Below, piece by piece: positions 12,201 through 24,334 of a stretch of 64,000 bases of DNA. How positions within the stretch are numbered: position 1 is the stretch's first letter; each line of letters opens with the position of its first letter. The DNA is from Stratiolaelaps scimitus (taxonomy: Eukaryota > Arthropoda > Arachnida > Mesostigmata > Laelapidae): the NCBI GenBank assembly GCA_019614645.1, contig JABWDB010000008.1, forward strand, positions 186,001 to 250,000, read 5' to 3'. Both the position numbers and the translations under genes were made by a program. A model generated the notes under the pieces. It was not told the DNA's origin and did no database searches. It saw only the letters and a list, made by a program, of their open reading frames with translations.

Positions 12201-15200
12201 TGCCTCCGACAGTGACGCCGCAGACGTAATTAACAACGGTAAGGGAGGACACAGGACAACTCTAGGGACTCGAATCGGAGCGAAGATTACTAGTGAGATA
12301 GCTTTTTCTATCAAATTAAGACGGGGTCGTTTACTTTGTATGCCAGAACCATGCCATATACTTCATACCGTGTCTCGTGGTCCGTTTCTGCTTTGTTGAC
12401 AATCTGCAGAAGACTTAACGAGAACGGGCTGCGGTCTTGTGGAATCGCTATGGTCGGAGCTCTCGTTGATGCTCTCAAGAGAGTTGATCGCAGCTTCAAC
12501 GCAGTCAACATTCGTGAGGCAAGCGTTCGAGGGCGAATACCCAAAGCTGATCAAAATTTTCACCACGAGACTTGAGGGGTACGTTGTCGTCGCACGCAGG
12601 GAAATACGTCAAATTATACGATACTTGACGCTTGCTACCTTCTCTCTACTAGTAAACGAAAACACAGACGACAATCAATTCAACACGAACAACATCGGAG
12701 CGCTTCATGGAGCCCTAAAACCCACGCTTTTTGTTACCTAGCCTAAGAGGAGATCTCCAACGAATTCGCAATTATGCAAGCGATGGTTGATCGTTACAAT
12801 CATTAATATTACTTGTGCAACGACTGGTTGTTCTTCGCACAAGATTGATTTCGTTATCTATTTTGTTTGTCTGTTTCGTGCATAATGGTGGCGGTCAGGG
12901 TCGATCTCACCAAGTTAAATTTGGAGTCGCTTGAAACAGCCTACGTCTCCCGGTCACTGTCGCGTCTACTTGACTGTGCGAATCTCTGTCTCACGAATAC
13001 ACCGCCACTGCACGATGATGTCGTTGCCGTCGTTAACGTAAGAACATTGATTCGTTTCGTGATTTCGTCAGATGCCGTTGAGAAATGGCAGACTTTGGAG
13101 GTATAAGCAGATGGGTTACGACTCATTTTGGAGCGGTGGACGGTATCTCTTACACACGTATCGGTTTGTTATCGTTGGCGTCAGCCGAAAATGATTAGAA
13201 TAACGTTTTGTACTTGAATGCAATTGACTAAACTTTTGTCGTTCAGGTGATCATGTCTGAGGTACGGGTTACCGAATCGGTTGGTGACGTCCATTTGTTG
13301 CGCAAGGTAAGTAATCTCTAATTACTATTGAATACACTGAAACTGTACTAGAATCTATTCATTGTTGGCGTATGTGCCGCAATAATACTCCAAAGCATCA
13401 TCGGGCTTTACCCGAGCCAGTTCTCATATTGTCATTGTTGGCATTCACCGATTTCTGCTATACGACAGCGGCTTGCTGGCTGTTTATCCTCTTGAGCTGG
13501 ATCTCGACTTGGAGTGGAGCATGTGAACGTGAATGCAGATTCGATACTGTTCGTGCCCTTCGTTCAACCATTTCGCCGTTTCCAGCGTATCCTATCACAC
13601 CCAAACGAATGCATGGATAACACGTGTCTCAAACATTGACAGGTGTCGCGAAACGTCGCGCAGACTGTGGCTCAGTTAGCATCGCGCGCTGAACAAACAG
13701 TGATACGTGCTGATGTTCCCGAGGCCGCACAGGTCATTGGACCAGCAAATGTAACGCAGAAGAACAACGGAATGGCGCTTCAGCTGTTGCACATATTCAG
13801 TGTGCAGGTGTCATCGTTCCTCGACAGCCTGGTTCGTAGCCAGATTCTCCACTAACGAATTTTACTGGGGATGTAGAAACGGTCGATTAGCATGTTTACG
13901 AAGGCGACGCATTTAATTTAATGACGTTTAACATAAAAGTGATTCGTATGCCACAGCTGTGGCCACGCGTCGTTAAGATAGTGTTGACTGTAAACACGTG
14001 ACTGTGACAACATTTGATATAGAGATAACTACAACTGTTCAAGCGTATTTTGCTTTGCGGATTGCAGAACTGCGATGCTACAGCTGTATCTGTTATGGCC
14101 TCATCATTGAAACAGATCGACGCTACAATATCGTCTTGTCTCGTGCCTTTGTTTGGAGCTGTTGGAGACGCGGTCGAAGCAATCCTATTGACAATGCACG
14201 GCGAAAAGTATGATTTTTCTGCACTATTCACGATTCGTAAAATCTAATCTCATATATTGCTATGTTTTTTTTTGGCTACTTAAATTCATAAAAAATACAA
14301 GGGAGATCCTTAGAAAAAAATAACACAGGTTAATTATTGTTAATCAATGGGCTGGTCTCCACCAGGTACGATCAGCCAGCCGGATCCTCTGGGAAAGAGC
14401 CGCCATGCTCGTTATACATGCGCGAGCTGAATGGCTTCCTACAGCGGGTACTGACCGAATATGTGACACTGTTTCCACCAAATGGCACCGTACAGGGCAT
14501 GATCCGAGAGGTAAACAAAACCAAGGATGCTGACGCCTAATTACGTGATATGACCTAATATAATACCAATAATATGACCTATAATAATAGGTATGGACAC
14601 GACAAAATGGCAAAATCAAGGATCATAAAATCAAGGTCATACCTATTTCAATATACCTGCTCGTGTCTCATGATGCAATCGTTGATGCAATAATAAAGGC
14701 TTTATTGCTCTAAGAAATAAAGGCCTAACCCGAGTGTTTCGGCAGCCGAGTCGCTCTTCGAGAGCGGATCTCGGCGCCACCATTCGACGCTGTGAACGTT
14801 ACAACGAACGAGGTGTATTCGAGTGACATATTGCTTATTGCTGAGTGTGGCGCTTTGTTTTGGATTTTTGTACGATATCCATATATTTAGATGGGGTCCC
14901 GTACGATCGAGCTGTTTTTTCGGTTCGTTAGTCTTGTGCGCCCTGTGAACGATGGAGGGTGTTTGCGCTTGGCAGCGGACTGCACCCAACTGGAAACAAG
15001 CTTAGCTCCGCTGAAGCCTGACGCCCGCGAGGATTCGTTTGCGCGTCATGCGCGAGCACTGCGAGCCTTTAGGCCGTTGCTCCTATTACCCGCCGAACAA
15101 ATTGCTCAGGCGTATGCAGTAGGGCCTGTTGTTCCCTACTCGACAACTCTGCAATTTCTTTTCTCCAGGTTAGTATTGATCGGATACGAATAGTTGGAAA

Positions 15201-15755
15201 TTTATTATCTGTGTACCGTTTACGAATCATCTCGGCATCGTCAATGTATTATATGTGACTCCGAGTAATGGATCCCGAAGCATATATTATTAACGTATAT
15301 ATAAAAAATAAACATTTATATTATTATCTGAAGCTGCGATGAAACCACAACTAAATTGGTGGGCATTTTAAGCGGCTCCGGCACAAGTGGTGACTAAGTC
15401 GGACGTTTACTAGAGCTAATTTTCCTTCATAGAGGCTATTTTCAAGGGGGAACTTCGTCACCCCGAACTTTCATTGCGCTTGTTTGCAATTGCAATAACG
15501 ACTTCTCTGTCATCTGATCGGCTGTTTAGGGCTCCACCGGAGATGAAATCACCGCACGATGCAGCGTCATGGTCGCTTCAGCGCTATGCACAGTGGTTGG
15601 ACCAACACCCGTCTGAGAAGGACCGGCTGGTGCTTATCAGAGGCACTCTCGATTCGTACCTGCGATGGGTGCGGCATTATGGTGTTAAGGAGTTCCCCCC
15701 TATCTACATCGTCATCAATGACCTTCTTAGTAAGGCGGTGGCGAATTGTGTCTGA
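9206..15755 (+). CDS. COG5: Conserved oligomeric Golgi complex subunit 5
   Basis: Fourteen exons join with consistent phases: 9206-9461, 9917-10050, 10632-10778, 11173-11294, 11454-11660, 11946-12238, 12410-12578, 12899-13037, 13247-13306, 13643-13831, 14068-14207, 14366-14510, 14891-15168, 15530-15755. The sum is 2505 nt, or 834 aa, close to human COG5. COG5 is part of lobe B of the COG tether, which retrieves Golgi enzymes by intra-Golgi vesicle transport. Family landmarks include FLEDDFDAKS, LAKIAAGIS with IEGLEKSL, RQAFEGEYPKL, TAYVSRSLSRLLD, AQVIGPANV, GDAVEAILLTMH, CSLYMRELNGFLQRV, LRLAADCTQLE and the C-terminal QWLDQHPSEKDRLVLIRGTL. The start ATG has A at -3. Intron 3 uses a GC donor (CAG|GCAAGT at 10779). 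A poly(A) signal AATAAA lies at 15800-15805, 45 bp after the stop. Confidence 0.96.
10307..10323. repeat. (TA)n microsatellite
   Basis: Uninterrupted TA dinucleotides in COG5 intron 2. Confidence 0.9.
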
Positions 15756-16716
15756 GCTAAACGTTGTGTGTGGGATTCTTGATTGGGGTATGTTCATAAA
15801 ATAAACGATTTATACACGCACATGTTTTTCCTGTTGTTCACAGTAGTGGCAAACCGTATGTTGTCAGAATGCCAACCTCGTGAGACGGAGTGGAAGAACC
15901 GACTCTTCATCTTCCATGGAGGACGTTAAAAGGAAAAAGGAATTACTTGAGAAAAATAGAAAAGACAGTGGCTGAAGAGAAGCCCAATTGTAGAAGCAAG
16001 ATTATACGGGCTGCGAGAGTTGGCCCGATCCCTGGCAGACGTGGTAGTTCCAGACAACGACCCAGCATTCGAGGTCCAAGGTTTCGTGGTTGGAGGGTCC
16101 CAGACTTCGTGCATAATGCATTTGCATTGAACCTCTGTACGAATTAAAACAAAATTACAGGTGACGCTCCTTGAATCTTAACAGTGTCGTGTCTTCGCGT
16201 AGTCCCACAAAATGCGACCTACGTGTCCTTTTGATATAATAAAAAAAACCACACACACGTCAGTCCCACAAGCGTTGGGGACGGTTTTTCCCCACTGGGG
16301 TACAAAACGACTAGTTTAATGTACATTTTCCCTATCTATTATTCAAATTAACCAAAGCACTATGCTAAGTTAAATTGTTGGTACACACGACAGGATCACA
16401 TTGTCCTGCACATATTCGCGAAACAGAAATCCCTCGTTCGTATACAACCGATAAGGTTCTTCTTCGACTATATTTTTATTTATATTGACCTCTTAAGCGG
16501 TCCCTGGAAGAGAAGCTATTTGCAGGAACGATAGAGAGAAAAGTACCACAGGACAGGAGAGCTCGTTCACTCCTATCAAAGACGTTCGTTGTTCTAATGA
16601 TGAAGGTGGTTTCAGTGCGAGATTCCGGGCAGACAACGGATTGGAGACGAAAAACCGCCGTTGATAGGCCGGCCTGTTCGTTCATCCGTTTTCACAGCGG
16701 TGAGCAGGAGATTTCT
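15756..16716. other. Convergent 3' region of COG5 and the cold-shock gene
   Basis: COG5 poly(A) signal at 15800-15805 (plus). AATAAA on the minus strand at 16475-16480 would serve the cold-shock gene, about 240 bp after its stop. Between about 15850 and 16120 there are short open pieces preceded by AG dinucleotides, for example a 47-codon plus frame ending at about 16130. They match nothing I know and may be decayed exon or transposon remains. Confidence 0.4.
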
Positions 16717-18933
16717 TTAGTGGTGTCGGTGGTGCGGGATGTAGGCATCGTGAGCAGGCGAAAGTTCGCTTCGAGATTCCCATGAATCGTGCAGATCTCC
16801 TGATCGGGCATCCGAATAATGAGCTGGCTCAGGGCGAAGCCGTATGTAGTCGAGTGGTCGGGAGCAGCACAGGCAATACTGGGGCACGCCACTACATCCG
16901 CCACCGTATGCACCTGAGGAAGAACGTTCCCAAGAGAACATTACTTATTGGTGCCCTTCTAAGGACGACGATCTGATGGATCAGCAGGCAAACGTAATTA
17001 AAACAATCAGTGCTTTGCAACAAATCAACAACAATAAGGTCAATAAAGTAATGGCCAATAATTGGAGAAAAAGACTTTTCGACCACGTGTCAGTAGAACA
17101 CGGTGACAGGCGACAAGTATAGAACGTGATGCTCACCAAAAGGCTGCTGCGATCGGAACGAGTTGTGGAGATCGTCATGAGGACAGGCTGGCCTGGGGAG
17201 CAGCTTCCCGTCTCGTAGGGAGATTGGCTTCCCGTTAGCAGCTCGTACATTCTGTGCTTCTAAACGGCCATCTTGGAGGGTCCACAGGTCGAAGAGAACA
17301 GGGGTCTGTGCTTTAAGGAAGATCAACTCCTCTGCTGCCATTATAATGGAATTGCGATGAACGAAGAGCTCATGGCCAGTGTCGTCTCGTTCAATAAACC
17401 CATAACACAGACGTGAATTGTACCTGGTGTAAAATACCGGATTTTGTATAATATTTGTAGGGATTACCTCGTAAAACAAGAGTACATTTGTTGAGCTTAC
17501 CTACGACACATAATACATCCGAATTCTACGTAAAGGTAAAGGTTTATTGGTATACTTGAAGGAGCTGCAATTTTACAATGCTTAAGCTCTCGTTAGATGT
17601 CGTACGTTTAAATGCTGTCGACAGTTCGCGTCTACACTGTGATGTAATACACATTCTTAATGAAAACTTAAGCATTGTAAGAAAAAAACACCAATTCCAT
17701 TAAAAAAACACCAATATGAATTTGTAACTATATAATACAGCGAAGCTAATCCTAGAGGGTACGTCCTTTGCACTGTAGGAATCAATGCCCCGCATAGGCC
17801 TAGGTACGATTTCGAATTTAAGGCAACCGAACCGAGTCCGGTAAGGTCGAGATCAGCGTATTCCTGTTAATATCCTTCATTAGACCTTGGCGGTTGATAT
17901 CCTTCCTATTCAATCCGTAGACAGGAGATTTGTAGCATGCAAATGAAAAATTGTTTTTCACCACTCAAAGCAGTTGCTGCAATTTCCAAGCTCCACAGAA
18001 GGAAAATAACACGATAAAAGATCAAGCGGAACCATCCGATGACATCAACTAGTGCGGATCGACTGGACAATTTGGCAAGCAGCTCGTAGTGGGTAACTGA
18101 AAGCATTCAAGAGTGATGTACTAACGGGATAATTGACCTCATATCGTAGCCTCACGGGCGTTGACAGGTAAACCACAAAATGTTTTTACTTAATCAGTTC
18201 ATGGACAACTTGGCGGCTAAGTCCGCCACTGAACTATTTGAGTTAACTAGGATCTACACCCATAGGAAGATACTCCGTACAATTTCATCTTAACAATAGC
18301 AATAACCGCAAACGAACTCTTAGTGTCTGTACTCAGTTCGAGCAAACATATGGCTATTTTTTTTATCAGTAGAATTGTCCTCATATATGTTGAGTGTGTG
18401 TGTGTACGATGGAACGTTGACCCATATACAAGACTATGATTGGAGTGTTAACTAACGGTGCTCATTTTCGACTCATTCTTAACTGAAAGCTACTCATACG
18501 GACGGGGCCTCGGGTTGAGCTAAACGGCGCTCTCTCAATAAAGACCGAACAGTCTGGCTATAGGCGGAAGTGCTAACTTCAATAGAAACAGAAGTAGTCT
18601 ACTGCGGTAGCACTGACACTCACTCGCTCTCTCTCATTCACGAGATAAAAAAATCATTACTCCGTAATGATTTCTACGGCCAATGAGAACAACTCCGATA
18701 TGTGCTTACCACCTAACCTTCCCTCGCAGTTTCTCTGCGATGAGCTCAGCCCTGCCGGCTTCTGCGGCCAACTTAATCTGTCGTTCCTCCGAGGACAGAT
18801 CGACGTTGGCGTCCAACTCATCATCGGCAGCAGCCTTCGCTGGACTTGCTCCTTCAAGCAGCTCGTCTTGCCTCTCCTTAGAGCCGCAGGAGGACACTAG
18901 AGCATCGCCACCTCCATGCTCTTTGTCCGACAT
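16717..18933 (-). CDS. Y-box-like cold-shock-domain nucleic-acid-binding protein
   Basis: Three exons (18933-18710, 17423-17137, 16913-16717) join in phases 2 and 1 to give 235 aa. Residues 1-70 are acidic and Ala/Glu-rich, probably helical. Residues 72 to about 145 resemble a cold-shock domain: KVRWYNSRLCYGFIERDD corresponds to the Y-box VKWFNVRNGYGFINRND, and ELFVHRNSI corresponds to DVFVHQTAI (RNP-2). A later VLFDLW...AQNVRAANGKP corresponds to VEFDVV...AANVTGPGG. Y-box proteins bind mRNA and DNA and control translation and mRNA storage. Unusually, the RNP-1 Gly before the aromatic is Cys. The tail lacks the alternating basic/acidic islands of metazoan YBX proteins and instead has a Gly/Cys patch and a His-rich end. 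The third exon is chosen by phase and a strong pyrimidine tract. The CSD call is good; orthology is unsure. Confidence 0.72.
17530..17607 (-). repeat. SINE 3'-region copy
   Basis: Reverse complement of the 62.1-kb SINE tail: GTAAAGGTAAAGG, then GGAGCTGCAATTTTACAATG, then CTTAAGCTCTC. It sits in intron 1 of the cold-shock gene. A plus-strand core (ACTTAAGCATTGTAAG) at about 17664-17680 gives an inverted arrangement. Confidence 0.75.
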
Positions 18934-20725
18934 TTCTTCTGACGCTTAGTCTCTCGAGACGTGTGCAGCTTGAACTGCACAGTTCTCCTATGATTTCAGT
19001 GTCTTTAGGGGCACGCCGTTATTTGGAAACGGTGCGCGTTAAGACGTCGAGGATCTTGAGTGATCACACAAAAACAAGCTGATTAGCATCAGCAACATGC
19101 ACAGCACAGCAGACGTGCAACTCTCCTTAATCTCAGTAACATCCACAAGCCGTATGGGCTCGCTTCGTTGGCAGTCACCAAATGACGCCCTCGAATGCTA
19201 ATTCAGTCTTTAACGGATGCCGACTTTGACGAGGGCGATTTTGAAATCAGGGCGCTCAATCTGAATATGGTTCTGCCCTAGCTACAGAGAACACTGAGCA
19301 CAAGGGACACGATGAGCGAGTTCCTCAAATTCAATCCTCACCCGCTTGGCGTTCCCACACTCGGCGCAACCCCCTACCGCTGACACAGAATACGATTGGG
19401 GTCACATGGAATTGTGACTTTATTTCTACCTAGTGTTCTATGTATACATATATCTGTCACATCTACATCTCCGTATCTATCTCTCTCTCTCTCTCTCTTT
19501 CTCGACTTCTTCGTCGTGCAGTGTGCAACAAGAAATTTCGGGTGTCAACGGTGACCGTCCAGTGGGTAACATTGGCTGTTTCTATAATACAATATTATAC
19601 TTCATCCTCTGCTCGATGGTCCCCTCACCCGATATGATGTGGGTGTAATGTTGCGATTTTTTCTCGATAGTGTATGATGGCCAGCCTACTAGACCCATAA
19701 TCATTATAACAAGAATAATAATACTAATGATAACCATCAATGGGCGCTCTTATATTTTCCTTTAGTGTAGTGTTTCACTATTGATCAGGCAGCTGGTCAT
19801 CGCTAATCAATGAATCATGCGTACGCGCCAACACATATCACACGTCCGTATGTACCGTAAACACGTCATCGCAAGAGAATCCTTTCGTTTAACAGGACAC
19901 ACAGTGACATTGTGTATCTCAATCACACTCGATCGTTCGAACTTCAGAGGAGTATGCACGCGACCAACGACGTTCAACAGCTATCCAGCATAGCGACAGT
20001 AGATTGACTGATAATATCCGTCAAAAAACGAAAATATTCGTTTAATATGTTTGTTTGAAAAGGGAGAGTTTCTGCCATGAAATTCGGTCATTGAGCGGGG
20101 CCGGTTGCTGGGGCCGTCTCCGGCTTCTGGGTCGAAGCAGTCACCTAGAACCGTGAACACATCCTCGTAGTACTTAGCGTGTCCATGTCTGCCGCGATTC
20201 TTTATGTGAGGTAGGTAGAGATGTTGACGGGGCTCCAATGTTCAGATGTTCAATGATACATTCGCAATGTATAATATGATCACCAATATATAATCACCAT
20301 GTAGGTTACGATCACATCTAGAGTTCTGCATCATCGGATACATATGTGGTTCGAAGGAAGGCTTAGTGATCCTGATCTCAGATGACGGTTTCGACGCAGG
20401 AAAATATTCGAGAGAAAGAATGAATAGCCAACGCGTACGGCCGTCTGTCGATACATTTTGATCGTGGTTCTTCTATTATAGTTTTTGCATTCGGTTCAAT
20501 CGATGTCTACTGATCCACGGCCTATTGCGTGGTATTTGCATGTCTATTTTTGATGACAGGAACGCACGCCGGTACTCACGAACCGCCAAAATTCGGACCG
20601 TTCTGGAATTAGGGCCAACCTGACATTTGGAGATTCGCAAATCTGTAGGGTCATATCAAATTGGACACCGCTTCATATGAGTCGATTCCTCCCAGATCAC
20701 CAGAGAAGGTCGGGGTAGAAGAGTA
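18934..20725. other. Divergent upstream region of the cold-shock and coiled-coil genes
   Basis: Contains a (CT)n tract at about 19480-19498. A minus-strand open frame at 20238-19981 looks protein-like (AKYYEDVFTVLGDC, then FDPEAGDGPS) but has no identified family or partner exon. Nothing else is supported. Confidence 0.35.
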
Positions 20726-23700
20726 ATGTCTTCGAGCTATCCCGGGCCTGCTTCAGATAGTCTCGACGAGGTCATCCAGAACAAACCTAGAGGCGCCTGG
20801 GCAAAGCTGCTTGCCTGTTGCTGCTGCATCCCACAACGACGTGAGTAGATGACGCAATATATGGTCCCAGAGTGGCGACGTATTTTACTCCACTGATTGT
20901 TACAGGGAAGTATAGTGTAAGTAACCTCACCTGGTACCTCCACCTCGTATGTTGTTAAGACATAGGACCATAGGCGGACAGCGAGGACAATTCGCTCAAG
21001 GCAGCGGAATCAAGCCATGTAAGCCATTTTTTTCATTACAAGTAATTACAAGAATAGCCGCCGACTGCGTAGATAGCGAACACGAGTTGACCTCAAGCGC
21101 AATAGGTAATGTGATGTCTTGAGATCCCAAGGCCGTCGTTGAAGACTACTTTCAATCATGTTCAAATGGCAACCTATGGCACGTCTATTTCAGGTAAGAA
21201 AACTCGAGTGGTTCCCATATTGAAAACACCTAAGCTGCGACCGCTAGTCGTAAGTGACAATTTACCTCGTCGAGATAAGGTAAATGTCCGTCACACTCAA
21301 GCACATCACGAGGTTTGAAGGTCACCTTAAAGAGGTGAAAGGGTTTTCACTAGTTTTCTTCATCGATTTAATAATCGCTATTTTTTGTTTACATTAATAA
21401 TAAACCATATTACAGAAGGCTACGATTGCACGTTGTAGTGACTAGCTAAATACTTTCAAAAACGTTATTGCATGTCTAATGTTATGTGTTTTTCTTATGA
21501 ACCATAAGAATACAGTGATGAAGATTAATATAAATGGGTGATTTTTTTTTTATAAAATTACAAGATACGGATCTCCATTTTATTGGAGGTCCACAATGAA
21601 ACCGGCTGATGTCTGTATGTCCGTCTTCCTTGAGTTTGATCTCATTCGATCGAGATAGTACAAATGAACTACTTATCTCATCACGAAATTAAGACCGCTG
21701 GACGTATTGTCCATGCGAACATGACGTCATGCTGTTACGTTGATTAGTCTTCGTGACCACGCTGTTATGACGTACTGTTCATGACGGTAACGACGCCGAG
21801 CTAAATATTGTTCGCACCTGATTCATCCCGTGGTGTGTGTCGCATGCTCAGGTTCAAATTCGGATGTCTCTTGTGGAGGAGCGACAGCTAACGCCGGTCA
21901 CGACAGGCGCAGCGTACCCAAAACCGTCAATTGACAAGCGAAGAAAATTGATGGCGGCTGCTCACGAGTTCAGCGAGCTCATGAGCTTCAATCGGGTCGA
22001 AGTCGAGACGGAGGTTCGTGTAATGTATCGTTTATCTTGCGTTCTTCCCTTATTACCAGTATATAGCTGATTAGCTTGTTGTTCGTAGGAAGGTTAATTA
22101 CAAGCTCTATACAAGCCGGTCATAAATATCAGCCGGTCGATATATACGACCCGTGATATTCATGGATTCCCGATGGTTAAGTTTTCTGGGAATGACGCAC
22201 CTCGTAGTCCTTACCGTTGCCAACTCGCGCATTTCGAATCGATCTCGTTTACGCTTGTGTTCGACTATACACTACATGCTGTGTTGGCCGCCGTGACTGT
22301 TTATTACCTAACCTACTCGGCTACCTTGGCGACCTTTCGTGCTGCTTCGGGTGCCGGCATCAATGTTTCGTTCAGATTGTCACCCATTGTTGTGTAATGT
22401 CGCCAATGTCGTTGTTTTGATAACTGTCATCTTCATGTATTTATATAATACCAATCATTGTTCGTAGTAACCGTTTGGTAGCCGTTTCGACATTGTTTAA
22501 TTGTTTCGCTGTCGGTCTCGACGAACAGCGGGGTAGTTAACCCTCAGTGATACGTTACTTAATTACACCTCGCTGTTTAATTCGAGTATGACATTGGCCT
22601 CCTACACACCTATTGTACTTGATGGGTGATTGTTTTGCACGTTCGTATGATTATATAACATGTATCGTATATGTGCAATTACGCTTTTAGGGTGATTAAG
22701 CATAGATTCTGCGAACGTAGCCAAACGAATCGAAGGAACAGTCGTAACTCATTCACAATAAAGCACTACCATGCAGGCCACGAAAGTGGACGCAAAAAAG
22801 TGGGGAGACAGCAGTATGTTTGGAAATGGTTGTTGAATTTTAATGTGGTCCTCTATATGGGCTGTTTTCGGCCTCCGCCCGGGTGCTCATTACGCTTCTA
22901 TCTCGATAGTTTACTAATCACTTGTTAATTTTCTTACACCAATTCCATGCTTCCAGCAGCCAGCGATAGCTTCCAAACGCAGACTCAAAGCGACAAAGTT
23001 TCAGCTCTGCCGTATTCGAAAGTCCGCCGACGAAAAGGCCCGCCGCGAACGAGAGCTCAGCGAACGCTTGGCGGCGCTCGAGTTGCGCCTTCGCGATCTC
23101 GATGACGAGGCTATTACCTCGTCAGCTTCGGGCACTGCAGTGCAGCTGGTACACAGAGTTGGGGTTCGCTCGCCGGAGCCAGGCGATAGCGCGCCAAGGA
23201 TGTCCAGGCGCGGCGAGCGCGGCAAGCCGCGACGAACACCAGGGGAAATCGGCTCTTTAAGACGGTCGACTGTGAGTAGCTTCTCTATGAGACCACACGT
23301 TTCCCAAACACGCGAGCCCATTGCGCAGATGTTATCTGTACGTGCATTAAGTCGCTATTCAGATATATCCTGTATCTGTTTATTTTGTAAGTGGCTTTTA
23401 GATGCCAATGTGATAAATCAGATGTGTGAAGATATTACTCCAATATTGACACACTTTGATAACCTAGACGCGGACAGGGCCGATCTCGTAATAAATAACC
23501 TAGATTGTTGACAACTCTCTACTGAACAGCCAGCACATACATCTTTCACATTGAATAAAGTGCGTTTGTATTGTATTGTTGCATTGCAACCGTTGTATTG
23601 CTGGGTATTGACACTAGGACGTGTACATAGAGCATCTTAAGCCAACGTCATCTCCATTTTTCTTAAACTTTCTATCTCGTAACTCGCAGTCTGTCGGTAC

Positions 23701-24334
23701 ACTGAACCAGTCTATATTACAACTCAGTTCGGTGAGGTCGGACAAAGCGATTGGACTAACCATTAGGCGATTTTTCAGATGGCGTATAAATACATAATAT
23801 AAAATATTAGGCACAAACAACTCGCCATTGTTTTCATACTGGATGTATATTTACGAATGCGACCGCTGGAGCCGGGCTGCAGCTCGACAGAGTTTCAGTG
23901 GCATCTTGCTTGTGCGCGACATTTCACCGATGAGGTCACACAAAAACATGAACGTGAATCTGTTCCTCCAGGTGCGTCGAAAGCTGGAGGCAGAGCAGCG
24001 AGCTGAAAAAGACGATTTAGCGACGAAGGATCGCACCAACGGGTCGCGATTGCCGTCAAAAATAGAATCACTGTCATTAGAGACATCATCCAACGACTGG
24101 GACTCGGCGAGCCGGAGCTCGGGAAGAGCACTTCGAAACAGTTCAGGTTGTGATTCGGCTATGAATATCAATTCTAGCTCACCCCCACGAAAAGCCAAGA
24201 GCAAGACGAAGCATCCAAAGAAATTAAGCAACTCAAACCAATCAGAGATAGAATTGAGTTCGTCGTCGAGCAGTGAAGGCGTGAGAGCCGTCCATGATGA
24301 GGACCAAAGTGAGAATACGTCAAGCAGCACTTAG
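20726..24334 (+). CDS. Unrecognised basic coiled-coil protein with Cys cluster
   Basis: The 3' part is solid. Exons 21851 to about 22015, about 22961-23271 and about 23972-24334 join in phase 0 with good splice sites (ACTGTGAGT donor at 23272, CTCCAG acceptor before 23972) and reach a TAG stop. The likely first exon is 20726-20840, starting MSSSYPGPASDSL and containing a CCCC run suggestive of palmitoylation, with donor GAC|GTGAGT. It ends in phase 1 while the next exon needs phase 0, so at least one small exon between them is unplaced. The central part (KRRLKATKFQLCRIRKSADE, then ARRERELSERLAALELRLRD) is a long basic coiled coil. A second charged helix starts RRKLEAEQRAEKDDL. The C-terminal 100 residues are Ser-rich and disordered with a basic KAKSKTKHPKK tract. 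A poly(A) signal lies at 24495-24500. I do not recognise the family; a membrane-attached scaffold is only a guess. Confidence 0.6.

Noticed and set aside
12867..13106. Extension of COG5 exon 8 beyond 13037
   Set aside because: The open frame runs on by chance; the GTAAGA donor at 13038 and the phase of the next exon set the border.
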